NCBI GenBank assembly: GCA_038503035.1
Contig: JAVSML010024599.1
Location: 1,058,980-1,122,979, forward strand
Reading direction: 5' to 3'
Length of the DNA stretch: 64,000 bases
Origin: Crocodylus rhombifer
Lineage: Eukaryota; Chordata; Crocodylia; Crocodylidae
Part shown: positions 32,301-46,387 of the stretch, in pieces
How positions within the stretch are numbered: the first letter of the stretch is position 1
Layout: the number at the start of each line of letters is the position of its first letter
Notes under the pieces: generated by a model
What the model was told of the DNA's origin: nothing
The model's database searches: none
What the model saw: the letters and a program-made list of their open reading frames with translations, nothing else
Position numbers and translations under genes: made by a program

Positions 32301-35300
32301 CACTACGAAGCTGCCCTCTGCAAACTGCTGGAGAGGTAGGGGGAGTGCACCACTGAACATCAACAGTGCTTAGTCCCACGCAGCTTTAAAAAAGTGGCCA
32401 GGACAAAAGAAGAGAAGAGATGTGCACACGCATTCAGAAAATGGCTTTCCCACCCGGCTCCTAATGTAATGCATGCATGCACTGGACCGGATCCAAACGT
32501 ACTCCTTTCCTGTGGTTTATTTTGCAGTTAACTTAAATAACAACACAAATGCCTGCCAAAGCTTGCTCCAGAGCTTGACTGTTTCTTGGGTTGCTCCCTA
32601 CAGGAACTCCTTTGTCCCAGTCACTAGTTTCCTATGCCCCAGAGAGGCATTCAGAAACAATTCTATATCCTGGCTTGGAGCCAAAGGGATCCACCTGCTT
32701 TGGGTGTTGACAGCATAAATATCTTTTGCATCTTTATACAGAGCCCTATGGCTTGATTCCAGAGTGAACTAGCAGAATAACTTGGCAGTAGTACGCAAGG
32801 TTCTAGATCCCAATGCCTTGTTTATGAGGTCCTAGGACAGTATAAAATAGCCTTCTGGTTGCACAGTGCAAATTATCCACACATGAAAAATAATGCTGTG
32901 AAGCCTGAAAGTGATACTGCATTGGACTTCTAGGAGCGCAAATGAGTTGCATGCTTCTGCAGTCAAGGGTTTCAGTTCTGTAGTCTTGTTCATTTCCTCA
33001 GAATTTCCAATAAGCAGAACTCCTGACTTCCACTGTGTATACTCATCTCTTTTGTAGGTCACTTCAGGTTTTCTACCATTATCTGCCCAATAGGCAAATT
33101 ATGCATCTTGTTCTGGTTACATGAGATGGCCTTATTCTGCTGTTTTACATTATAGGAAATGAATAGGACCACTGATATAAATAGATTACTTTTAAAAATA
33201 CCTACTGTTGTAATGCAGTATGTATTGGCAATTACTATTAACTATAACAGAACAATTTTAGATAACCCTGTAGAAATTAAAACAGTTAGAAAGAACTGCC
33301 TGTGTAAATGATATGTAAACTAGGAAAGAACCTTGCTTTACAACAGTGGCTCTCACTGATTTTGTTTTTCATAGTACATCTTTTGGGGGTGGGCAAAGGT
33401 CAGGTTTTATTTTTTCAAAATTGAAGCACAAAAGATTTATTTGGTTTGCATTTCGATATTGTTGCTTGGCATTTTGTGTGTGAAGATATGAGGGGAAAAA
33501 CACAAATACTGTTTTGGCCGTCCTGCATTTTTAGTTGATGTCTGGCAAGGGAGACCAGAAGTCAGTCGCAATATGCTTATTGATCATATTATGGCTAATT
33601 CGGAATACAAAGGAGCTCCATTAATTCCAGCACTTTTAAAGTGCTTTAAAACCAAGTGCAGTCCAACTTCTTTTTTCTTAACGTATATTTGCCTCAGTAC
33701 TGCTTTTGCAAAAAATCACGAGCACTTAGAGAACATCCCAGGTTAGTATTTCAGTCTCTTTGTAATCAGTGTTAAGTACTCTTTGCTTAAGTACATGCAA
33801 CTTTATATTAAAATTCAGTCTGCGTAGCTAAGAATACAGAATGCTAACCTGGCCTTTGGTAAGAAAGATGCAGGCATCTCATTACGTTAACCTGGCTGGG
33901 GAGATGTAAGTTAGTTTCACCTATTGCAGAATCTGATGTCAGCGTGGTAATTACTAGGCACAGTCAATAATACCTCTCCTCAGTATAATTGCAAATCCAG
34001 TACAACCATGACCAGAACTAAATTGCTTCAGAACAATCGATAAGAATCTCCTGATTGCATTCCCTGGTGTATGCATCAAATATTAAAGAGGAAAACTGTC
34101 CATCCAAGCAAAAGGTCAATTTTACAAAGAAAAACTACACTATAAGGTTAAAAAGTCTGTTAGGTTTCTTCCAGATAGAAACTTCTTGGCTTGCTGTGAC
34201 TTGAGGTGGAAGTACTGAAAGGGAAGGTGTATAATGAAAAAATACTTTTTGAATGATAAGAGATTTGCTTAAGAAACCAAACCTTTGCTTAAAAGCTTTG
34301 GGCTTTGTTTTGCAGCTTTTTTTGCACATTCAAGAGCATTTACTCCTCTGTAAGGACACAGACAGAAGTGCAGCTCACTGCTGTAACTAAGAATACTTTG
34401 CAGGAACCCTTCTGAGTCACAAGGATCCCCCGGACCAAACAGAAGTTCATTATTGGTTCCAGGGAGGACAGGAATTTAGGTGGCTGGGAGCCTGCAGTTG
34501 ATTTCCCCTAAAATGGCCTCTCTTCTCTCCCAGCCTGTCCCTGTTTTAGAATGGGAGGGAGGAAAGGGAGCTGAGGGACCTCATTCTAGGTGTTCCCCAG
34601 CCAGCACTGGAGGGTGGGGTGGGTGAATTGGAGCCCCCCCTCCCCCCTTGGCTCTTGTGCCATTTGCCTCCAACTCCACAAGCTTTTTCTTCAAATGTTA
34701 AAATGTTAAGGGCAGAGATAGCTAAAGATTCTCTAGAACATGCAACAAACTGGTAAAGAACATGACTCAAGTAGTTCTTCAGACAGGCAATGATACAGTA
34801 TGAAAAGTATGGGACTTAAGTTATGCTCCTACATGCATAGTTAGGTATCTAAATAAGAGGCATGATTTTGAAAAGTGTAGAGCACCTAGCCACCCCCATA
34901 ACATTTCCATAAGGGAATGACAAAGGTATTCATTAACCAATCAGTTGAAGCCATGTTCCTAATTGCTCTATTTGCCTTAAAACCTCTCGCCAAGTGCTTA
35001 AGTGAGGATTTAAGAGTAAAATGTTAGGAATTCATTTGGAAAATATTGACCATTGTGTGCCTCTAACTTTGGATCAGCTGAACAACTTCTATTACATGGT
35101 CTTTGTTCTGGTTTTTTCCCCTTGTAACTCTTGCTGTTTTGTTGACTGGACATTTTAAAATTTAGGAGTTTTTAGATAAATTTGCTTTACCATAAAATTG
35201 TTAGTTTTTTAAATGCTTCAAATTATTCTGCCCACACAAATACACAAGGCAAGATAAACAAACACACTGTGCGGTGGTGTGAAACATCAAGTATACATCT

Positions 35301-37491
35301 GCTGAGATTGTGCTGACAGAAAATGTTTTCTTTCCAGTGTAACTCTATCGTTGGTTTGACACATCCTTTGTTACAGACTTCTGAGCCAAATATTTTTAAC
35401 AGGTGCTAAATTAAAAAAAATATTTTCAGAAGCCTTCGTAATTTTAGAATAGCAGAAAACAGTCCTTATCCCATGAGACTGCATTTTGTATAAATCACTT
35501 GGTATAAATTTCTACTCCTCACAGCACTTAAAAAAAATATGACAAGCATTTGTATTATGGTATGGATTAAAGTACTTCAGTCAAAATAGCATAAAGAGGC
35601 TGTTAAATAGCTGATAATTTTGCCGTGTTGAAAGTGAATATAGAAGTACAATGCAGTTGCATTAGTACTGTAATGCTATGAATATTTTCAATTACCATGC
35701 TCAACTTTGCTAAGAAGCTAAAATGAATACTATCAATACAATGCTGCATAAAGTAGCACAATAGCAGCACACTCTTCTCTCTTGCTTTCTCTCACTCCCA
35801 TTTCTTTTCCCACCTCATCCTCCCCACCATCCAGGAATGGAAATGGGTGGACTGTTGCCCACACCATTTTTAAATTGCTCAAGCAATTGTATCCTGTAGA
35901 TTAATTTGTAATTCTAAATCTTGAGAAGAATGAAATCTGAGCACGTCCATCCCTCAGGCCATTTACAGAGATGGAGTTTTAGTGTAATCGAAAGCAGAGA
36001 CTAAAGACCTGCCCTGGAAGGAGGAAAAATAGGGAGAAAAGGAAGGGAAAGGTTGTCTGGATGTTTCTCCAGGAGGATTTGTATTTGCCAGCCAAATTCA
36101 AATTGCTTGCACTGGCTAATGCTGACAGTTCTCTTCTCTCACCTAAAACACTCTCACATAAACAAGTCCCTTGAATGGGTGAGTGTACATTAGCACATGT
36201 GAGCTAGACATGCAAGGCTATATTTCAGAGAGGCTTATATGCAAATACATTCCTTGTTTCTACGTAGTTGTTCCAAAGCTAAGGGATCACTACATTAAAA
36301 TAAATACAAAATAATATTAGAAGAATCATAATCCTTCCCTAGCCAAACTGGTTAAATATTTGCCACTGCTTTATGTTCACTTGACAGTAGATGCTAGATT
36401 TGTAAAGGTATTTTGGTACCAAAAGATACGGGTCCTTGGGTGGATTTTAGTGGGATCCCTTTTAATAATTTGGCCTTAGATGTCTAGGTGCATTTGCATC
36501 ATTTAGTGCTTAAACAGCTTTAAAACTGCCCTGTTGTAAGTTTCTGAGACTCTCAAAACTTCCTTATGCCATGATACTTTATTTCTTAGCCATGAACATG
36601 ACTCTAAGTTATATAATTAAGCTGATCAAACTATAACACAGAACACAGGAAGGAGAACCATGGGATATGTAAAGGAATCCAGGCAGTGATATTAGAAACA
36701 GCATTCACTAAAATGTTTCACTGAGATTTCCAAAGGCTATGTGAGGTGGTTTTGTTTGAGATGACGTTGGTTCAGTTCTGTGAGAGTTTATGACAACTGA
36801 TGGCGATTAGATTCCACTGAATGGGAGCATAACTCCATTTTCCCTTTCTTCTGGATTATTCTCATATTCAATAGAAAGTACTGATGGTTGTCTCTCGGTA
36901 CTCTAGAAAAGTTGCATCATGATGGAAAGGGAAGGTGGGAAATCAAATGGCCTCCCTCATTTCTTTTTTTGTCAAGGCATTATGGGGAGGTCTGAAGTCT
37001 CAGTGAGCAGCTGGAAAGTAAGCAGGACTCTGACAATTTCCACAAAACTATTTAAAGTGAGGGTACAGTCATTTAGAAAGCTGGTATCTGTAATATTATT
37101 TCAAGGACTTAAGCCAAAATCTTTTACTTATATACTGGCAAGAGCTTATGGTGATTTCTGTCTGCTTAGTAAAATTGTTTTCATTGGAAACTTGCAGGAG
37201 CATTGTTAAATAAATGTTTAATACTTTTTGTGACTCTACAGGAAGTGTGTGCTTTGCATTTTTCACAGCAGTGTTAAATTTCCAACCATTCTATTGCAAG
37301 GCTGAGGGGGTTGGTGAGACTATCTTTGTTCTCTGCATGGCAGAAATAGTCCTGCCAAATTCTGTTTGCTTAAGCAGTGATGTCAAAGCCCATACTACCC
37401 TGTTGTAAAGCAGGGAAGGTATAGCATTGAGCAAAAAGGACTGTGAGTAGGAGAGGTGGGTCAAGGAAGGGGCTGGTTCAGGAAGAAAGGA
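32301..37491. other. Long repeat-poor stretch, no gene recognised
   Basis: About 5.2 kb with no delimited transposon and no recognisable exon. Frames are short and unremarkable. The blocks around 33480-33960 and 35880-36130 have the complex, repeat-free look of possible conserved noncoding DNA. Confidence 0.4.
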
Positions 37492-38407
37492 GGTGTATCT
37501 ACATGAGATGCTTAGACTAATCTACTGTGCAGCAAAATGTCACTGTCTACATGTATGCACATTTACTGTGTGGTAAATTAGTCTACTGAGCAGTTACTAC
37601 CCATAATTACAGGTAGTAAACTAACTGCACAGTAGATACTGCACAGTAGCACATGTGTAGATTCTGGCCAGTAGCAAATTTGCTCCTTGTCAGCCCCTAC
37701 ACTAGGGGGTAACAGGGGATGGGAGAACTCTCCCAGTCCTGGCACTACTCAGCTCCCAGCTCCCCTCAGGATCTGGGAGCCAAGCAGTGCCCAGACAGGG
37801 TAGTTCTCTATCTCCCCGCCACTCCAGTCCCAATACTACTGGGCTCCCAGCTTTCCACAGGAGCTGGGAGCCAAGCAGAACTGGAACTCAGGAGCTCCCT
37901 GGTTCCCCGCTCAGCTCGGGGCTGGCCAGAAACTGTCCCAGTCTGAGGCACTCTCAGTGCAGCCCAGAGCTGGCTGGGACCTGCTACAGGCTGGGACAGT
38001 TCCCAGCCAGTCCCAGGCTGCACAGGGAAGCCCTACTGGGCACTAGGTGCACAGGGTGGGAGAGGTCTGTAGCAGCAGCTGTCTCCTATCCCCATGCACA
38101 TCATGATCACTCCCAATGTGTCTGGGACCAGGAAACGGCTACCACTGCAGCTGGCAGAGCTCCTTTGGCCTTATACAGTTGGGGACTGGCCCCATGCTCC
38201 CTGCCAGCCCCCAGGCTAGCACCCAGGGGGTAGAGCAGGGCAGGAGCAGCCCTGTTTCAGGCTGTTCCCACTGGCAGCAAGTCTGTTCCCAAGAGGGAGC
38301 ATGTGTAGATGTGCTCCTAGGTAGACTTACTGTGCATTATTTTTACTGCAGAGTAAAAATTTTAATTTTATTTCAAATTAATAGCAAATTAATGTGTTAG
38401 ATACACC
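37492..38407. mobile_element. MITE-like element with GTGTATCTA ends (916 bp)
   Basis: The left end GGTGTATCTACATGAGATGC and the inverted right end GGTGTATCTAACACATTAAT share the terminal 10 bases. Subterminal ACTGTGCAG / CTGCACAGTAG / ACTGCAGAGTAA palindromic motifs resemble those of the 51217-51516 element. The G+C-rich core (37690-38310) holds a two-copy tandem repeat. Overlapping frames at 37719-38233 are by-products with no domain. No target duplication was established. Confidence 0.6.
37752..37878. repeat. Two-copy tandem repeat, 91-bp period, each with a hairpin
   Basis: The block GCTCCCAGC...CTGGGAGCCAAGCAG occurs at 37752-37787 and again at 37843-37878. In each copy GCTCCCAG and CTGGGAGC are complementary. 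It lies inside the MITE core. Confidence 0.8.
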
Positions 38408-40107
38408 CCACTGACTCTCAAATAGGATGGCTCTTCAAGAAATGTCTCCTGAAGGAAGAACATTTTTTTCTATAATGTCCCAAGCATAGTGCAGACACCT
38501 AAAATCTACTCTTTAGCCTCTTCCCTACTGACTTACATCTTCTTTCACTCCTAACTTTTAAGATAGTCTTCAAAGCTGTGAAATTACATTTTTCAAAAGA
38601 TAGCTCTGCCATAGTTCTCTAAGGCATCACACAGAATGGCATCCATATGGCAAGCTCACTGAGTTTTGACCCTTTGCTTGTGATAATTCCTCTTTGCCAG
38701 TCAAAGAATGCAGTAGCAGGAAGCCAAACAGTGGAGCTTAAAAGGCACTTAATCAGGTATAAAGATGTTATATGGAGCCAGAAATTGCCATGTTAAACCA
38801 CTTTCCTTTGTTTCTTATTGAGAAAATTGTACACCTAGATTTATATTAAAGATTATATTGAGAAAAAAAGAACTCTAGAAATTATACTATAGTTGCCTGA
38901 TGTCTTGAAATACAAAATGACCCAATTCTTCCATGTAGGTTTTTGGACTGGTTGCCAGATGGTATTTAACATTTCAGCAGAGTGCTCAATGCCTTGCCAT
39001 ATAATTCACTTCCCTTCCCCCTCTCTCCACCTCCTTTAAATTTCTTTTGTCTGGCAACTCTGTGCAATCTAACTTCAAGCAGACTTCATAGGCTTCTGAT
39101 TGTTGAAAGCATTCAACTCCCTCTCCTCAGCATGTTCACTCCACTTCACCTGCCCTATAGACTTGTTTTATTGTTGTCAAACATTGCTGCTGCAGAGTTT
39201 CAATATAGTTCTAAGACTGATTTTTCAGCTGCACTGGATCCTTGAAAGCTGGCAGGATGAATTGCTTGCTTTCCAGCCCTTAATGTTTATCTCCCTTTAG
39301 ATCTCACCATCTGCTGTGATTTGGCAGCTCAGGTAAATGAATTTTTTCAGCTTCCTTTAATAGTTCCATTTCCTGAGATAAAACCTTGCCTGCTTCCTCC
39401 CTCTCTCTAGACATCATCAGCTTGTGTTTGATGCCATTTATTGAAGCTGATGGATCTGACTAGTATTCCCATGCTGTTATGTCATTCTTTGCATTTGGTG
39501 TGAAGCATGCTAGTGAAGAACAGTGCAAAGACATATGTGAAGACAAGATTGGTTACAATTTGTGGAGAGAGCAGAGTTCATTTCAGTTCATGCCTCTTAA
39601 CCTACATTTCTAGATGCCTTACATTTTCAGTGCCTGATCTCTGGACATAGCAATGAACTGACCCCTTCTCCCATTATTCTGCTTCTGGCTTGTGTACACT
39701 TGATCCTCTTAAAGTAACATAGCAGAGCAATTGGAGAGGTATTGGTCTCTTAGGACATCTTGTCCTTCACCTATGTTGTCAAGCATGTATCATGGTGACT
39801 GTATCACCTTTAAGTCTAATCTCAAACTTTAGGTTTCTATTTTATGATCGACTTTGGGATGACATGATTTTTTTTTATACCCATTTCTTTTCGACTGCAA
39901 GGTTTAAAGGTGAGGAAATCCCAAATCCACTGATACAGAGGGGAACAAAAAGAAGCCAAGCTAAAGACAAAGCATGGAAGAAGTGACCGTTTATCTATGT
40001 AACTTTTAAAAGCCTCCCCCATTGTTTGACCATGCTCCCTTCTACTGTGAAATAATTGCACTTGTAAATATTTTTGTGCGCAATTACTACCGCTTATAAG
40101 TCTCTGA
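38408..40107. other. No gene recognised
   Basis: AT-rich sequence with pyrimidine-rich patches; no exon, repeat boundary or RNA gene recognised. Confidence 0.5.
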
Positions 40108-40896
40108 GGCTAAGTACAGGGATGTTAGGGAGAGGATAAATTGGGTTCAAAATGGCTACCTGATATAAGGTTAGTCAGGGATGAGGAGGCTGGTGGGTAT
40201 CAGGAGTCTTCTGGGGGATGAAAGGGCAGGCACAATCCTCGGGTAGGTGGGGATGTGGAAGCAACCCATGAGTGGATTGGGGGGCAGGTGTGACCTGTGT
40301 GTGGGTTGGGGAGGCAGGTGTGACCCACAGAAGCCATGACCTTGATGGGGGTGTAGGTGGGGTCTGCTGGGGGGATGCCATGGCTATGTTTAGCCCCCTG
40401 AGGCCCCTAGAGAAGCTACACCCCCACCCCTCTTGCCCCTCTGCCCACTGTGACTTGCTTGCTTGGCACCAGCAGTGGCACCTGGCATGGGTGTTGAAGG
40501 TGCTGGCTGGTCCTTGGGGAGGAGGCTAGGGGCTGGGAGTCTAAGGAAAGCCCAGTGCTGGGCAGACGGATGTAAAAAGTGCAGCCCCAGGGCTGGGACT
40601 GGCAGCTGGGTTTTCTCAGCCCCAGGGCTGCACAGGGAACTGTGGAGAAGTTCCATGTACTGGTTTGACCTAAATTGATTACATTTGATAGTCCTTCAAT
40701 TCAGGTTTCTCTTAGACCAGGTTCTGCAATCAGTCTGTGTACATGGAACTTCTGTACGGTTACAAGTTGACACTGATTTCCAGTCACTGAAGACCAGGTT
40801 TATAAGTGTAAGGTCCAGGCAAACCAAGTTTAAATTGGGCAGCCATTTGAACCCAATTTAACCTCCCCCTAACATCCCAAATGTCTGTACTTAGCC
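40108..40896. mobile_element. MITE with long inverted ends, CAGACATT family, copy 3 (789 bp)
   Basis: The left end GGCTAAGTACAGGGATGTTA and the inverted right end GGCTAAGTACAGACATTTGG start alike. After an 8-base offset both continue GGGATGTTAGGG, GAGG, TAAATTGGGTTCAAA and TGGCT over about 60 bp. The core is G+C-rich with degenerate GCAGGTGTGACC / GGTTGGGG tandem units (40180-40370). No coding content was recognised. Confidence 0.8.
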
Positions 40897-41337
40897 AAAG
40901 TGACTTGCAGAAAACAAATGGTCATCTGAAGCCTTTGGTAATTTTCTCTGTATTATATCTATTTGTATTTGATTTGTATCTATGTATTTTAATTATTCTG
41001 AGGCCTGGCACTGAAATCAAACAAACAGCTTTTGGTGTATGCCAAGTCAGTCATAGACAATGAGTTACTGAAGGGTGGTTAAGGATCTGCTCTATGAAAG
41101 GATTAATTTGAATGAAAACCCATCTGCTGTTCTCTTTGTTGTTTGTCAACTGTCCTCAGATTATCTTTTAGGTCAGGCCTGTGTTATAATTTGCCAGTTG
41201 TTGCAGGCTGTCAAGAGTGACTGTTGACCAAAAGTCATTTCCATATGGCAGCTGTTCTGTAGCTTATGTGAAGTTGAGTGTCTCAGCCCAGAAGATGTCT
41301 ACAGCACCAAAACCATCATTCCATTGTGAGAGACTTA
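40897..41337. other. Spacer between MITEs, no gene
   Basis: AT-rich sequence with no recognised feature. Confidence 0.5.
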
Positions 41338-41587
41338 GGCCAGGTACAGACATTACACTTTTAGTGGTATAAGTGATTGGAAACCAGGGTAAACCCATAA
41401 CAGAATAGAAGTTCAGCACATACAGGCTAGTTTAAAAATGGTGGAACCCAGTCTAAGATTTCACCCTCCCCCCTACTAGGGGTGAATGTATGTTCTGTTC
41501 ACTACTGACCTAAACTATACTGCTTACAGGAAACCATGCAACTTAGATCAATTCTGCCTTGGGCTTTTTGAATGTCTTTACTCAGCC
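41338..41587. mobile_element. MITE of the CAGACATT-ended family, copy 4 (250 bp)
   Basis: The left end GGCCAGGTACAGACATT and the inverted right end GGCTGAGTAAAGACATT match at 13 of 17. The outside triplets are TTA and ATA. The interior is collinear with copy 1 at 6954-7247. It is the shortest, apparently complete form of the family. Confidence 0.78.
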
Positions 41588-41700
41588 ATAGTGACAAGCC
41601 TAAGGTCTGAAATGGCATCTGTGCCAAATTACCCTCTAGCCTGTAAAGTCAGTACCCTCTTTACTCATTTCTGATCTAACTGATCTCTATGAATCTCTTT

Positions 41701-42472
41701 AGCTAGGTACCGAAGTTACACATGAACTGTAAGTCATCAGAAACTGGTTTAAACCTGTAACAGAACAAAAGTTCAGTGCCCATGAACCAGTTTCAAAATG
41801 GCTGAAACTGGTTTAAGATAAACCTGGTTGAATGTAGTATCAAACTTAACTGATTTGGATCAAACCATTATGGTTACGAAACTTCTGTTCCAGACCCCTT
41901 CTTGGTTCAAGTTAAATCACAGTTCCCCCAGCATCCCAGCATTCTTTTCAGCTCTGGGCTGGCTGTCTTCTCCAGCAGAGAAAGGCTGGGGGTGGGAGGC
42001 TGGGCAGGGGCTGTCCCCCCTCGCCCCCCAAGCAAACCCCTGTTGGGGCCAGGGAAGGGGGTTAAACTTCTCTTCACCCAAGTACAAAGCTGCCCTGCCC
42101 TGCCCTGATAAAAACTAACTGCTGGCTGTGACTGTGGACTACAAATGCCAGAGGAACCGCTAAGCAGGAAGAGGATATGATAAGCAACCCTGCAGAGTTC
42201 TGCTACTGTAATTCTGGACTACAGATCCCAGACACCTCAGCAGCAGCAGGAAGAGGAAGTGAACACAAAGCCCATTCTGGCTACATGCCAGACAGCCCTG
42301 CTGTAGTGCCCCCTGGCTTCTGGTCTGAGCTACTGCAGGTATGTGGCTGCATTTTCTGAATCAAAAGTGAATGCCTGTCCAGTTGTTTCGCAGCTTAATC
42401 TCTGCATCTTAAACTAACCTGCAAAAACTGAATTGATTCAGCCTCAGGCTTTTTGGCTGCCTGTACTTAGCC
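41701..42472. mobile_element. MITE of the CAGACATT-ended family, copy 5 (772 bp)
   Basis: Modules AGAAACTGGTTTAAACCTGT, TGTAGTATCAAACTTAACTG, CCCCAGCATCCCAGCAT and, near the right end, AACCTGCAAAAACTGAATT and GCCTCAGGCTTTTTGG match the 10-kb copy in order. The right end GTACTTAGCC inverts to GGCTAAGTAC, as in copy 3. The left end is AGCTAGGTAC. The G+C-rich core carries no recognisable frame. Confidence 0.72.
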
Positions 42473-45400
42473 ATTAGGTCTGGGTTTGGATACACTGGGA
42501 GGGAATCAAGGGGAAGGATCCTTGCATTGCTACTGTCAGAGTTGTATGTATTGTCTGGCTAAACTGAGGACTTCAAGTTCCAGTACTGCCAACTGGGCAA
42601 CTTTCATAGGCACTAAATTAATTTATAAATTATGTTGGGAGGCACTTTTACAATGATCTGGTGTTTCTTTCTGGGTATTTGCTCTCCAACAATTTTTGGC
42701 AGCTTTCTTTTAACTGCACATGGCACAGTTCACTAACTCCTTTCAGCAGATGAGCAAAAGGTGATCACGTGTCCTGAGTCGCTGTCAAGAAGTTGCGCTA
42801 AATGCTGTACAGAAACATTTTGGCTAATGACATTGCCAATTTTGGGAATGATGGATAGCTTTGGAAAACTTTTCACTCTGTGGCAGTGCTATTTCTTCAC
42901 CTACTTTTTATTCATTACCTTTCTGGTAACAATTTTGCAACAGTTATAATATATGCTAGATATTAGGAAAACAAAGGACCATCTCTAATATTTAAATAGC
43001 CCTACTTCTTTTGGTTACAGGCTGTGTTTAAAATATATATTACTGAGGGCCTTCTTATTTGGTAATTTGGCCTTGTTTGTTTGTTTGATTCATTAAAGTT
43101 TGTCTGGGGAAAATAAAAGCAGACTAGACAAATGGCTCTGCTTGTTGGTTTACCTAGCAAACTGTTCTTCTATTTTTCAGCCTCTGTGGAAAATTCTGTT
43201 GTCAGGTCATTATGTGGTGCAAAGAAGCAAGATGATACAACCTTAACCCTGCTTAGCAGTGGTTACCCATGAAACAAGATATTTCAGGACTGATATTAAT
43301 CTAGAATGCCCTTATCATCAGCTCCTCCAACTTGGATCTCAATTCTACACCAGGGAAGCAATATATTATTACACTTCTTGTTGTTAGTAACTGAAATAAA
43401 GTGACTGTTTAAGTCATATCATGCTCTCTTGTGCTTAAATTATGAATGTAGTATCCCTTGTTTCCTGGTAGGGGCTATGCACCTATAGTTCAAAGCAGTG
43501 AGGAAGGGAAGAAAAGCAGCTTTTGCTGAGCTAGTGGTTCCCATTTCAGTTTAAACTAGTGGAAGCCAAACTTGTGGGTAATCTCAATTAAGGTTAAACC
43601 TAATTTTAAATGACTTAAGTAAACCAAAACAAATATGCGCATATTATTTTGTACCTTAGTGATTCACAAAATCAGAACATGTCTGGTTAAACCAATACAA
43701 CCCTGCATGTAAGCAAGCCTTTTAAATAATAATAATAAAAAAAACCGCTGACTGACTCATAAAACAGAGAATCATTTCCCATGGCCACATCTTTCTTCGT
43801 TGCTGTTTTTCCACTAAGAGAGGCATCTGGCAGGGAGTCTGGCACAGACGGGAGATATGGAATAGCTTTGTGTGGCAGCATGAAGGGGATCATGATAGGG
43901 TTACTTACATATGTTGGCCTGTGTCTACTGCTGTGAAACCCCACAAAGGAGGGAATATTGTGGTAAGAAGCTGCTGTTTTATATCCTGGGATCTATACAG
44001 TAGTGTCTGTATTTATACTGACTAAGGAAGGTTTCTGTTTCCTCCATTCTCTCATAGGCCATCTCTTCTCCCCAACTGTGCCCTGGTGATGGGAATTTGC
44101 TGAAAGACAGATGGCAAATCTCCATATTTTAGATAGGGGAACACTAAATAAATGCCAGCTTAGGTTCTTGCCTTGCTGCTACAGAAGCCCATAGAGGCTG
44201 TGCACACAAAACTTAAGGGTGGATTTTTGTCATAATCTGCTGTCTTTCTTGGCCAGTTAATATTTCTCAATTGTGCACATTTTTCCCAGTCCTAGTCCAT
44301 ATTTTTTTTCACCTTGTCAGGTGGATTCTATCCATTTTCCTAAGAACATACTCCCATGTCTTGCATCCAGCTTTTCTCACAGCAAAGAGTCCTTTCGGTG
44401 TATTTCTGAAAAGCAACAGAAAGGTTGACCGGTAAATAAGACTAGTCAGCTATGTCCGGTGAGGTGAAAGATGCAATTAAAATGGGGGTAAGCTAACAAA
44501 ACTGACACCTCCAGGAAAATTTTTACAGTTCTCAGATGTTTTTGTTTGTTTTTGGAGCTGTGAAACATCCATGACTTCCCCATTTTGACCTTTTGCTTTG
44601 AAGAAAGTCATAATTGTGCCAGCAAGCTCAGCTGTCAATATTTTCATTTCACACCTTTTTATGGGGGTGTATAGTTGACCTATAAAATTGCACACGCACA
44701 GCACATGTGGTCCTGGCCAGGAAGAGGTTTCATATATAAATACCTAAATAAATACAGATTTGCCATTTTGATAGGCATGAAAAAAAAATGAAACTGGTGA
44801 TTTCAGCTGCATTTTAGAGTCCTGTAGTTATAAAGGCAATGTGATCAGTTTTTATTTTCTTCCTTTAAACTCAAAATGATTAGCCTATTAGTTTTTAATG
44901 TAGACTGATCGAATGCCTTTGGGCATTATGGGAAATAACCACATTATTTCATTTAGGAAATTAGGTACTATGTCTGTGTGGTAACTTGTCCCCATGAAAA
45001 CTGCACAGAAATTTAAAGCAGACAGACTTATTACAGGACTCAGTTCCACTCTCAGATATGAATACACAGTGTGTTACTGTTAGCCCAGCACACTTGAAAG
45101 GGCTTCTGTCACATGATCAACAAAGGTGACACAGGAGACTGTGCTATTTCAGAAGGTTTAAGAAAAAAAAAATTTTAAATTGCTACTAGTGTATTTTTTT
45201 AAATATTGCTTCATATTTCATTATTAGATAGCCACAGTTCTTAGGTAGCTGCTATTTTGTATTTTTAACTCTAAAATTGCACCAAGTGACAAGTTTGCTA
45301 GGTAAAACAAATTTCAGAAGTGCTTGAAATTAACACAAGCATGCAGCTTTCATTTATAGAGATTTGTGACTCCTCTGTCTGAAGTCTTTTAAAATTTTAT

Positions 45401-46387
45401 ATTCTAAGGAAGTGGTAAAATCTGTCCTTATGGGCACATTACACTCTGGAGAAAGCTTAGATGTGGGGGAAAAGACATTGGTTTGTGGCGGGTTTTGATT
45501 AGAGAACTTATTTTTTCCAATGAAAAATGGTAGAGTACATGCCTTCTATAAGATAACCTTGTCTCCAGGGGAGAAAGACAGCTGGAACTACTTGAAAATC
45601 TCTGCAGGGTCAAAATACTGGGGTGCAAGAACTGCTGAAATATAAGATCTTTGCCCTTGAAACAAAAAGGAGTGAGAGAAGCTGTGACCTGGGCTTTCAC
45701 CAACAACTCCAAGCTGTTTCCAGGTTAGTCTGCACTAGACATACTGGGAAATCTCCCCACGTTTACAACGTAAAATCATATCAGGCTTAGTTTGAGAGCT
45801 CATCACATACATAGGTCTTAGACCGGGGAGGGCACTTCTGTTTTTAATTTGTACCTGTTCTGAGCAGGGTTAAATGGCCTAGTGATGCAAATTGTAGTAG
45901 TCTGCTGTTATTAGCACCTCTGTCGATGGACCTTTACTGATTGTAGTGAGGTGGGGGATGGGAAAAACCTCCACTGTAGATAAAGCTTTTGAAACTTCTG
46001 AATTTCCTTCTGTTGACAGTGAAACCCTAAACCCAAGGTTGTTTTGTTTGGTTTTACTCCTCATGGTAAAGAGTTCATGCAGTTTGAGCGTTAACATTAA
46101 TAAGGCAATACATTTAATAGGTAAAGAAATAGTATGTCCTTCTAAGCTTTTGTAATTCTGCTTTGATTTTGCCTAATTTTGGAGCCATGTAATATTGTAA
46201 GAACAGGGAGAACATAACTTAGAACAAAACTTATCTTGGAATCAAAACTACAATATGCTACACTTTCTGATATAAAGACATACCTGTTGTAACACAGGAG
46301 CTAGATTGCATAGATTATGAGCTTTTTCTGCCTGTGAACTTTATGCCACCACCTTCAATACTGAAGTCTTTTGATGTTAGTGTGTAA
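42473..46387. other. No gene recognised
   Basis: Nearly 4 kb of AT-rich sequence without recognised repeats or exons. Frames such as 43687-43944 and 45428-45712 show no domain. Confidence 0.5.

Noticed and set aside
37719..38233. Overlapping frames of 75-148 codons
   Set aside because: They fall in the G+C-rich core of a MITE with a tandem repeat; no domain and no splice context.
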